Source: Alphaproteobacteria bacterium (lineage in GTDB: Bacteria > Pseudomonadota > Alphaproteobacteria > JALRGP01). From it: DNA of 6,074 nucleotides. The position numbers and the translations under genes are program-made. Position 1 is the stretch's first letter, and the number at the start of each line of letters is the position of its first letter. The notes under the pieces are model-generated. The model saw only the letters and a list, made by a program, of their open reading frames with translations, was not told where the DNA came from and made no database searches. The stretch covers positions 1-6,074 of the forward strand of contig JALRGP010000061.1 in NCBI GenBank assembly GCA_023259685.1, in the 5' to 3' direction. Below, in pieces: positions 1 to 5,343 of this stretch.

Positions 1-269
1 TTTTACCAAATGCCATGATTTGTATTTTAACGTACACCCCATTTTTGATGAACCAAGCAATCGTTATCTTAGCATCCTTAGATTTTTTGGGATTTGGATT
101 ACCTTTGGGATCTCCATCCATTGGCGATCTGATCACCCAAAGCAAAAACAACGTCCATGCGCCTTGGCTAGGGATCACAACCTTTGTCACCATGGCGTCT
201 ATTTTGAGTGTTTTTACATTTATTGGAGAAGGAATTCGAGAATCTTTTTCACCTAAAAAAATAAATTGA
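1..269 (+). CDS. yejE: Microcin C / oligopeptide ABC transporter permease YejE, C-terminal fragment (5' end outside window)
   Basis: This is the last 88 or so codons of an inner-membrane permease of the YejE/OppC/DppC class. Such a permease pairs with YejB and the YejF ATPase to import peptides, including microcin C in enterobacteria. The reading frame is open to the left edge, beginning LPNAM, which matches the conserved stretch after the EAA loop in this family. Two membrane segments are visible: one around the TYTPFLMNQ...LDFLGFG stretch and a final one around APWLGITTFVTMASILSVF. The signatures LDFLGFGLPLGSPSIGDL, QSKNN, APWLG and the closing IGEGIRESFSP are close to the YejE pattern. The internal ATG at 15 lies within the family motif and is not the start. 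In E. coli yejF follows yejE, but here the next gene is ubiE on the opposite strand, with 5 bp between the stops. The family call is firm. Which peptide is transported cannot be told. Confidence 0.9.
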   Translation, partial: LPNAMICILTYTPFLMNQAIVILASLDFLGFGLPLGSPSIGDLITQSKNNVHAPWLGITTFVTMASILSVFTFIGEGIRESFSPKKIN

Positions 270-274
270 TCATG

Positions 275-910
275 TTAAAATATTTTGTCAAAAATGGCCA
301 TTTGTACAAAAGATGGCCATAATTCTTGGTGATGATGAAGACGACATGGAACAATTTTGGCAAACTCATCAAATGATAAAAAGTTTTGAATACTATGTAC
401 TAAATAATCATATTCAAATTCTTGTTTAAACAAATGAGACAGGGTGCGAATCCATTCGTAAGATTGATGATGAGGCATTTTAAAAAATTCCAAGACTGCT
501 AAAAAACCTCCGGGTTTTAACACGTCAAAGATGGCTTTTAGGTCATCTTCAAGAGAATGGCAATTACGCAATGAAAAGGAAGCAATAACACCATCAACGG
601 ATTCTTTGGCTTGGGTCCATGTAGACAAAAATTGATGATGAGGATAGCGTTTTTTTGCAATAGATACCATTTCATCGCAAACATCAAACCCAACCAATGA
701 CATATCTAGATATGGAAACAATGTATCAATCAGCCCAATTAAATCACCTGTTCCTGTTCCAAAATCCATGACAGTCATGTTAGGCTCAAAAGGGCAGATA
801 TTTAAAAAAAAACGTTTCCAAACGGTATGAAATCCCAAACTCATGACATCATTCATGATGTCATAATTTTGGGCAACCGATGAGAAAATTTTTAAGATAT
901 CATAGTTCAT
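275..910 (-). CDS. ubiE: Ubiquinone biosynthesis C-methyltransferase UbiE (short version)
   Basis: This is a SAM-dependent class I methyltransferase that C-methylates the benzoquinol ring in ubiquinone (and, where present, menaquinone) synthesis. From the ATG at 910 it has 211 residues. Visible motifs are VAQNYDIMNDVMSLGFHTVWK (roughly residues 12-32, the UbiE N-terminal signature), the SAM-binding motif VMDFGTGTGDL (47-57), FDVCDEM (75-81), SFSLRN (111-116, equivalent to the usual FGLRN), LKPGG (131-135) and LEFFKMP (140-146). E. coli UbiE has 251 residues. Here the segment before SFSLRN is compressed, the part after LEFFKMP is shortened, and the usual C-terminal GGIVALHRGYK-type end is replaced. 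A TTG at 913 could add one residue, but the ATG at 910 is the better start. It overlaps the 3' end of argS by 11 bp with no Shine-Dalgarno, so translational coupling is likely. UbiE is the best call; a diverged relative with another substrate is possible. Confidence 0.85.
   Translation of the reverse strand: MNYDILKIFSSVAQNYDIMNDVMSLGFHTVWKRFFLNICPFEPNMTVMDFGTGTGDLIGLIDTLFPYLDMSLVGFDVCDEMVSIAKKRYPHHQFLSTWTQAKESVDGVIASFSLRNCHSLEDDLKAIFDVLKPGGFLAVLEFFKMPHHQSYEWIRTLSHLFKQEFEYDYLVHSIQNFLSFDEFAKIVPCRLHHHQELWPSFVQMAIFDKIF
290..320 (-). terminator. Hairpin with short U-run inside the 3' end of ubiE
   Basis: Two copies of the self-complementary octamer ATGGCCAT (313-320 and 294-301) flank an 11-nt spacer. 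Read on the minus strand they form an 8-bp stem followed at once by UUUU and then an AU-rich stretch. This resembles a modest Rho-independent terminator for the argS-ubiE transcript, placed within the last codons of ubiE (residues around WPSFVQMAIF). The loop also contains the palindrome TTGTACAA (302-309). The U-run is short, so efficiency is uncertain. The 5-bp gap between ubiE and yejE leaves no room for a terminator there. Confidence 0.4.
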
Positions 911-2522
911 CAAGGGGATCGATTTTTAAAACTTTAAAAGCACGCTGAATGATCTTTTGAACACCGACAACAACGGCCAATCGATGTTGTGTTATCACAG
1001 GCTCGTCAACATTCAATAGACGATTTTTTTCCCAAAATTGGTGAAAATGGGTGGCCAAATCATATAAGTATTGGCAAATTCTATGGGGCTCTAGGTGTTT
1101 TAAACTCAGGACCATTTGACGAGAAAAATCGTACATCATTTTAATTAAAAACACATCATCATCGGATAAAAGGTGTTCATGAAAAAGAGGTTCAATGCCA
1201 TGGGATTTTGCGCGTTTTAAAACCGAACAAATGCGTGCATGGGCGTATTGAATATAAAATAGATGATTCTCTTTTGTTTTTTCAACAACTTTTTCAAAAT
1301 CAAAATCAAAGGTTGTGGAAGGGTGACGTGAGGCCATCATAAAACGAATGGGATCCTTGCCGATTCTCTCAATTAAATCACGAAGTGTGACGAAATTACC
1401 GGCACGTTTTGACATGCGAAGTGGTACCCCTTGATCCAAAAAATTCACCATTTGACAGGTCCTGATATGAAGAGGCGTGTTTCCACCAGACATAGCATGA
1501 ACAGCCGATTGTAATTTTAAAATGTGCCCCGCATGATCTGCCCCAAATACATCAATCAATACATCATAATGTCTTGATATTTTATATAAATGATATGCTA
1601 CGTCTCCTGCAAAGTATGTCCACGTGCCATCATGTTTTTGAAGAGGACGATCCGTATCGTCGCCGTAGGTTGTGGATTTAAATAATAATTGTTCTCGTTC
1701 TTCCCAATCACCGTCATGGCCTTTTGGGGGAGGGAGAACACCATGGTATAAATCACCACGCTCGTGTAAAATTTTAAATGCCTTTTCTAAATAGCCTTGG
1801 TTTAAAATATTTTGTTCGCTGGTGAAGGTATCTATGTGAATGCCTAAATCTTTTAAATCATGAGATATTGCCTCCATCATACGTTCAACAATAAATGATT
1901 TAAGATGTGTAGGTTTTTCTTGTTGGACTTTTTCGGCAACCGGAATTAAATAGGTCCCTCTATACATATCTGCAGAAAAATCTTTATCTGTGATAGGGTG
2001 CTGATTTAATTCTTTGATGCGAAGCTGTACCGATGACACAAGGGCGTCAATTTGTCCACCCGCATCATTGACATAGTATTCGCGAGTCACATGATAACCA
2101 AAATAATCGAATAAACTAGCGATCATATCACCAAATACGGCATTTCTCGCATGGCCAATATGCAAAGGGCCAGTTGGATTGACAGACACATATTCAACGT
2201 TAATAGTTTTTCCTTGCCCCTCTAGATGAGGTTTGAGCTCACCATCCTTAAGGATATTTTTTAATATCTCTACCCAAAATTCTTTTTTTAAACGGATATT
2301 AATAAATCCTTTAGTCGTATTAACTGTCTCAACAATTGGATGGTTTGTTAAAAAATCAACAATAAAACTTTCAAAATCTCCTTGTTTTTTCAAAACCATT
2401 ACGGCGTTTGTTGATAAATCTCCCAACTCATGATGACGACAAGGTTCAAATACAACCTTATCTAGATTTAAATGGGGGTACTTAGATAACAAAGCATTTT
2501 TGACATCATCAATCACAAGCAT
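900..2522 (-). CDS. argS: Arginyl-tRNA synthetase (ArgRS)
   Basis: This essential class I aminoacyl-tRNA synthetase charges tRNA-Arg with arginine in the cytoplasm. It has 540 residues, near the lower end of the usual range. The N-terminal Add-1 type domain spans roughly 1-85 and includes ELGDLSTNAV. The catalytic signature NPTGPLHIGHARNAVFGD (115-132) holds the HIGH box at 121-124. Further family stretches are REYYVNDAGGQ (147-157), FKSTTYGDDTDRPL (281-294), GDVAYH (306-311) and FGADHAGH (326-333). The KMSKS equivalent reads RMSKR (369-373), with Arg for the first Lys, followed by AGNFVTLRDL. The C-terminal DALR anticodon-binding domain covers roughly 422-540 and contains YIQYAHARI. The ATG at 2522 gives a normal N-terminus. 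No Shine-Dalgarno is visible, only an A-rich leader. It is the first gene of a minus-strand pair with ubiE. Confidence 0.97.
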   Translation of the reverse strand: MLVIDDVKNALLSKYPHLNLDKVVFEPCRHHELGDLSTNAVMVLKKQGDFESFIVDFLTNHPIVETVNTTKGFINIRLKKEFWVEILKNILKDGELKPHLEGQGKTINVEYVSVNPTGPLHIGHARNAVFGDMIASLFDYFGYHVTREYYVNDAGGQIDALVSSVQLRIKELNQHPITDKDFSADMYRGTYLIPVAEKVQQEKPTHLKSFIVERMMEAISHDLKDLGIHIDTFTSEQNILNQGYLEKAFKILHERGDLYHGVLPPPKGHDGDWEEREQLLFKSTTYGDDTDRPLQKHDGTWTYFAGDVAYHLYKISRHYDVLIDVFGADHAGHILKLQSAVHAMSGGNTPLHIRTCQMVNFLDQGVPLRMSKRAGNFVTLRDLIERIGKDPIRFMMASRHPSTTFDFDFEKVVEKTKENHLFYIQYAHARICSVLKRAKSHGIEPLFHEHLLSDDDVFLIKMMYDFSRQMVLSLKHLEPHRICQYLYDLATHFHQFWEKNRLLNVDEPVITQHRLAVVVGVQKIIQRAFKVLKIDPLDEL

Positions 2523-2627
2523 TTTTATTTTTTACATTTTCTATATTTTAACGCGTCTTACGTAATAGAGCTACGGCTGGCGATTAAAAGTTGGGAAAAT
2601 GAAAACTACTGAATTTTTTTACGCCCC

Positions 2628-2657
2628 TTGCAAATAACTGACACACTCGGTTATTAT
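2628..2657 (+). promoter_or_regulatory. Candidate sigma70-type promoter for the response regulator gene
   Basis: TTGCAA (2628-2633) is followed after 18 bp by TATTAT (2652-2657). This would start transcription near 2664 and give a leader of about 22 nt. An alternative -10, TATAAA at 2673-2678, would place the start almost at the ATG (2686) and give a leaderless message, but it lacks a clear -35. Both are weak matches, and the choice cannot be made from sequence alone. Confidence 0.3.
2633..2655. repeat. Inverted repeat upstream of the response regulator gene
   Basis: AATAACTGA (2633-2641) and TCGGTTATT (2647-2655) are inverted half-sites matching at 8 of 9 positions, with a 5-bp CACAC spacer. 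As RNA the single mismatch becomes a G-U pair. The repeat sits between and partly over the candidate -35 and -10 boxes, so it could be an operator, for example for autoregulation. OmpR-family proteins usually bind direct repeats, which argues against the neighbouring regulator being the binder. Confidence 0.35.
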
Positions 2658-2685
2658 TAAAAACAACTTTTTTATAAAAATTTGC

Positions 2686-3339
2686 ATGAATAAGATTTTA
2701 ATTGTTGATGATGACGAAAAAATCAGAGAGCTCTTAAAAATATCTTTGGAAAATAACGATTTCAGAGTATGGACCGCAAGGTCGTCTATTGAGGCGAAAC
2801 CCATTCTATGTTCTCAAGACGTTGATTTAATGATTTTAGATGTCATGATGCCCCATGAGAATGGTTTTTCTTTTTTAAAATCCTTAAGAAAAGAAGGGTG
2901 GAACCTGCCAGTTTTGTTTTTAAGTGCAAAAGACCAACCCATCGATAAGGTTGAAGGATTTTATCAAGGGGCAGATGATTATGTATCAAAGCCCTTTGAT
3001 CCAGATGAATTGATTATGCGTATCCGCGCCATCTTAAGACGTGTCCCTGAAAAATCATACATACAATTGGGTGATATGAAATTTTGGGTCAAACAAGGAA
3101 AATTAGAATGTGGTTTAGAAAGTTTATCAATATCATCAACACAAATATTTTTATTAAAATTTTTAGCCGAACACCCCTACAAAGCCATTAGTCGAGAAGA
3201 ATTGGCAAAAAAATCAAATTATACCATTAGTGAACGTAGTGTCGATGTTCAAATTACACGTCTGCGTAAAATTATTGATAAACAATATTTAAAAACCATT
3301 CGCCATGTGGGTTACATGTTATGTCCCTCATCTGATTAA
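2686..3339 (+). CDS. OmpR/PhoB-family two-component response regulator (orphan)
   Basis: This is a 217-residue cytoplasmic transcription regulator. The receiver domain occupies about 2-117, with acidic residues D8-D10, phosphoacceptor D52 in LMILDVMMP, S80 in the Thr/Ser switch position and K102 in KPF. All catalytic residues are therefore present. A winged-helix DNA-binding domain follows (about 125-213), with the recognition-helix stretch ISERSVDVQITRLRKII (181-197) and the closing wing KTIRHVGYML (203-212). The linker between that helix and the wing (DKQYLKTI) lacks about five residues usually present as a DP-containing loop, and His replaces the common Gly before VGYML. No sensor kinase lies on either side, so the input is unknown. 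The ATG at 2686 starts the standard MNKILIVDDD. No Shine-Dalgarno is seen. The muramidase gene follows 82 bp downstream on the same strand but appears to have its own promoter. Confidence 0.93.
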   Translation: MNKILIVDDDEKIRELLKISLENNDFRVWTARSSIEAKPILCSQDVDLMILDVMMPHENGFSFLKSLRKEGWNLPVLFLSAKDQPIDKVEGFYQGADDYVSKPFDPDELIMRIRAILRRVPEKSYIQLGDMKFWVKQGKLECGLESLSISSTQIFLLKFLAEHPYKAISREELAKKSNYTISERSVDVQITRLRKIIDKQYLKTIRHVGYMLCPSSD

Positions 3340-3356
3340 TTAAAAGCCCAACATTT

Positions 3357-3421
3357 TATAATACGTCATGTTAAAAAACACAGGGTTTATAATGATCCAT
3401 ATTTAAAAATCATTATTCAAT
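3357..3421 (+). promoter_or_regulatory. Promoter region of the muramidase gene with two TATAAT boxes
   Basis: Perfect TATAAT hexamers occur at 3357-3362 and 3388-3393, 31 bp apart, between the response regulator stop (3339) and the muramidase start (3422). The second would give a start near 3400 and a leader of about 22 nt. Neither has a good -35 at the right spacing, which may mean dependence on an activator. No Shine-Dalgarno is present before the ATG. Confidence 0.4.
3389..3416. repeat. Operator-like inverted repeat overlapping the -10 box of the muramidase gene
   Basis: ATAATGAT (3389-3396) and ATCATTAT (3409-3416) are perfect inverted 8-bp arms separated by 12 bp. The left arm shares five bases with the second TATAAT, and the right arm ends 5 bp before the ATG. 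This arrangement would let a dimeric repressor cover the transcription start. If the transcript starts upstream, it could also form a weak AU hairpin next to the start codon. AT-rich sequence makes such arms easier to obtain by chance. Confidence 0.4.
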
Positions 3422-3898
3422 ATGTCGTATTTTAATGAAGCCATCGAATTTGTTCTGAAAAATGAAGGAGGTATCTGCCACCATCCCAAGGACCCCGCAG
3501 GGATAACGCATTTTGGCTTAACAAAATCATATGGAACCCCTTGTACCAAAGAAGAAGCTATACCCATTTACCATCAACATTTTTGGAAATCCGCCTATGA
3601 TCATATTGACAAGTTAGTCGTTGCTATTAAAATTTTTGACACGTCCGTTCATATGGGGCACCCCAGGTGTCATCGTTTTGTTCAACGCAGCTTGCAATGT
3701 TTAGGATATTCTTTAAAAGAAGACGGATTATTGGGACCATCAACATTAAAATTTTTAAATCAAGAAGATCACTTTTTACCTGTTTTTATTGCTCATATCA
3801 CAAGCTTTTATCGTTATCTTGTTCAAAACAATCCAGATTTAGAATGTTTTTTAAAAGGATGGCTCAAGCGTGGATTTTCAATTCCATCTGCCGTTTAA
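3422..3898 (+). CDS. GH108-type N-acetylmuramidase (endolysin / secretion-associated lysozyme)
   Basis: This protein probably cleaves the MurNAc-GlcNAc glycan of peptidoglycan. It has 158 residues, a little short for the glycosyl hydrolase 108 family. The N-terminal catalytic part shows VLKNEGGICHHPKDPAG (11-27), with the family's catalytic Glu at E15 in NEGG, then ITHFGLT (28-34) where the family has a GxTxxGIT-like stretch, and the Y/W pair in IYHQHFWK. The middle VAIKIFDTSVHMG (67-79) matches the family's LFDxAVNxG. The C-terminal peptidoglycan-binding part includes EDGLLGPSTLKFLN (100-113) and ends with NNPDLECFLKGWLKR (136-150), matching the usual NPxxxxFxxGWxxR. No signal peptide or membrane segment is present. 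Export would need a holin-like protein or a dedicated route, as for phage endolysins and the TtsA muramidase of typhoid toxin secretion. No phage genes flank it. Its stop interlocks with that of the convergent FHA-like gene. Confidence 0.85.
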   Translation: MSYFNEAIEFVLKNEGGICHHPKDPAGITHFGLTKSYGTPCTKEEAIPIYHQHFWKSAYDHIDKLVVAIKIFDTSVHMGHPRCHRFVQRSLQCLGYSLKEDGLLGPSTLKFLNQEDHFLPVFIAHITSFYRYLVQNNPDLECFLKGWLKRGFSIPSAV

Positions 3899-5277
3899 AA
3901 CATGACACACTGATAAGGCTTAACAGTCCTCTGTTTTGAGGAAGAAGTATCATCTTTTTCAGAAAAAATATCATGTTTCTTTGCTAAAGGTTTCAGTATT
4001 TTACATGTCCATTTTGCCAATGATTCATTGGACTTTTCCAAACATAAAAATCTGAAAATAAAGGTGTGATGATCTTTTGCTGTTTTTAGTAACTGAGGAT
4101 ATAAAAAAAATAAATGTTCAATTTCAATTGATGTAGGGCGGCGTTTAAAAAATTGAATCAAAAGATTAACTTCATTATGAGCGTAAATATTGTCTGATTG
4201 TGTGATTGTGTAAAATAAAGTGGTTTTATTTTGATCAAAATAAAACCAAGGTTGATCAAGTGGACGCATACTCATCACAGGATTTGAATATTTTAAATTT
4301 TTAAGAATATCTTCGAGAATATGTTTGGGAATGTTTTCACTTAAACATTTTCTAATATTCTTTTTTAAATCTGAATAGATATAAGTATCTTTATCTTTAG
4401 AATGTTTGTGTAAAAAATTATACAATTCAATAATATTGGATGGTTGAAACTGGCCTAAATGCTCAAAAAAAGATATTCCTTCTAATTGACAGTGTTTAAA
4501 ATCAATAATTTGAAAAGTGAATGGAGGCACCTTTAAAGTAAGATGTGATGTTTTTTGAATTTGATCAGACATTGTCGTTTGTGTGATTTTGACGGTTAAT
4601 TTTTCTTCCATAGGAATGAGATTGCTGTCAATTGACATAGAATATCTTTTGTAATGGTTTGGCGTGGATTTTAAACTTTCAATTTCATCAGAAAGCTTAT
4701 TGTGAGGAATTGTCTTTATAATAGAAGGGACAGTTGTCAACACGAAGGCCTCTTGTCCATCAATCGGAACAGATAAATCAGATATTGCTTTAAAATCTAT
4801 ATGCCCTGGTTGATTAAAATCAGAAAAAAAATTAAATTGACCGTTAGACATTTTAATATATTGTTTTTCTTTTTGATCAACAACAGGTATTAAACCACTG
4901 TGATAAGAATAATCATAAACATGAAGAACTAAAGAATCATCTATGTCTTTTTTTATTGTCATTGTACAGTGGTACCTAGATATCCCTGCATAGCCTGCAA
5001 AATTATTTAAAATGATATCATTATCTTTTGCATAACCAATTGTAAATTGTTGTCCCAAAGCAATACATTTTTCAAAGCACATACCTTGGCTATCTGTGAT
5101 CCGAACGACATGCGTATGAGAATTTTCAGGATGGGTAGTGGGTGGTTTTTGGGGTAAACATAAGTATTTTTGTCTCGGATCGTATGCCAGTTTTTCTTCC
5201 AAAAAAGATTCAACACTCGTTAACATAAAGTTATGCATACATAAAAAAGATATAATAATATTTATGCAATTAATCAT
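3895..5277 (-). CDS. Protein with divergent FHA-like domain, otherwise unknown
   Basis: The product has 460 residues. Residues about 72-152 fit the forkhead-associated pattern: FTIGYAKDNDIIL (78-90), GISRYHCTMTI (98-108), a DYSYHSG turn (122-128) and KMSNGQFNFF (142-151). In FHA domains the Arg of GR and the Asn of NG contact phosphothreonine. Here they are Tyr82 and Ser127, while Gly81, Ser100 and His103 remain, so phosphopeptide binding may be weakened or lost. The rest (about 155-460) matches no family I recognise. It is mixed and hydrophilic, with a helical-looking end before a Ser/Lys-rich tail. The start is uncertain. The ATG at 5277 adds a hydrophobic INIIISFLCM stretch without basic residues, whereas ATGs at 5238 or 5226 would give a plain soluble protein. 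No Shine-Dalgarno precedes any of them. The gene follows the MFS/coiled-coil chimera by 66 bp on the same strand and may be co-transcribed with it. Confidence 0.75.
   Translation of the reverse strand: MINCINIIISFLCMHNFMLTSVESFLEEKLAYDPRQKYLCLPQKPPTTHPENSHTHVVRITDSQGMCFEKCIALGQQFTIGYAKDNDIILNNFAGYAGISRYHCTMTIKKDIDDSLVLHVYDYSYHSGLIPVVDQKEKQYIKMSNGQFNFFSDFNQPGHIDFKAISDLSVPIDGQEAFVLTTVPSIIKTIPHNKLSDEIESLKSTPNHYKRYSMSIDSNLIPMEEKLTVKITQTTMSDQIQKTSHLTLKVPPFTFQIIDFKHCQLEGISFFEHLGQFQPSNIIELYNFLHKHSKDKDTYIYSDLKKNIRKCLSENIPKHILEDILKNLKYSNPVMSMRPLDQPWFYFDQNKTTLFYTITQSDNIYAHNEVNLLIQFFKRRPTSIEIEHLFFLYPQLLKTAKDHHTFIFRFLCLEKSNESLAKWTCKILKPLAKKHDIFSEKDDTSSSKQRTVKPYQCVMF
4221..4248. repeat. Perfect 28-bp palindrome within the FHA-like gene
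   Basis: The half TGGTTTTATTTTGA (4221-4234) is followed directly by its exact reverse complement (4235-4248), centred on GATC. On the coding strand it reads through codons for WFYFDQNKT (about residues 344-352). An upstream AAAATAAA (4212-4219) could pair with part of the left arm as an alternative fold. A two-unit tandem TGATTGTG (4195-4210) lies 10 bp away. As RNA the palindrome would form a stem of 11-12 bp with a very small loop. Confidence 0.9.
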
Positions 5278-5304
5278 GAGATATAAAAGATGAATATCTT
5301 AGGA

Positions 5305-5332
5305 GTGTGGAAAACAGTCATGTTTCCCACAC
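5305..5332 (-). terminator. Strong hairpin between the MFS chimera and the FHA-like gene, possible terminator or processing site
   Basis: GTGTGGAAAAC (5305-5315) pairs with GTTTCCCACAC (5322-5332) over 10 of 11 positions around a 6-nt loop, giving a stem with a GC-rich base. It begins about 12 nt after the stop of the upstream gene on the minus strand. No U-run follows on either strand, so it is not a canonical Rho-independent terminator. It might protect the upstream mRNA's 3' end, attenuate read-through into the FHA-like gene, or act as a protein site. Confidence 0.45.
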
Positions 5333-5343
5333 AGGTTTATTGA

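Larger units (their letters stand above)
2523..2685. promoter_or_regulatory. Divergent intergenic region between argS and the response regulator gene
   Basis: These 163 bp must carry the promoters of argS (leftward) and the response regulator (rightward). No gene is recognisable in them. On the minus strand the AT-rich stretch TTAAAATATAG (about 2540-2550) could supply a -10 for argS, but no good -35 is visible. Two short palindromes, ACGCGT (2551-2556) and TTACGTAA (2558-2565), lie just upstream of it. The centre (about 2566-2630) is less AT-rich and holds a run of seven T after GAA (2614-2620) without a convincing preceding stem. Confidence 0.5.

Noticed and set aside
701..714. 14-bp palindrome CATATCTAGATATG in ubiE
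   Set aside because: A palindrome of this length is expected about once by chance in a window of this size and composition.
843..864. Near-perfect 22-bp palindrome (10-bp arms ATGACATCAT, 2-bp centre) near the start of ubiE
   Set aside because: It arises from codons of the conserved UbiE peptide DIMNDVM, whose similar flanking residues give a symmetric sequence, so no extra function need be invoked.
2233..2433. Plus-strand open frame of 66 codons inside argS
   Set aside because: It lies fully antisense to the conserved N-terminal domain of ArgS and has no family features.
2557..2640. Possible small RNA in the less AT-rich centre of the argS-regulator gap
   Set aside because: I found no convincing stem before the T-run at 2614-2620 and no match to tRNA, 4.5S RNA or RNase P RNA features.
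2619..2804. Minus-strand open frame of 61 codons over the response regulator start
   Set aside because: It is antisense to the conserved receiver domain, has no recognisable product, and would cross the regulator's promoter.
3667..3939. Plus-strand open frame of 90 codons overlapping the muramidase in another frame
   Set aside because: It is a shadow of the GH108 coding sequence with basic, low-quality composition and no start signal.
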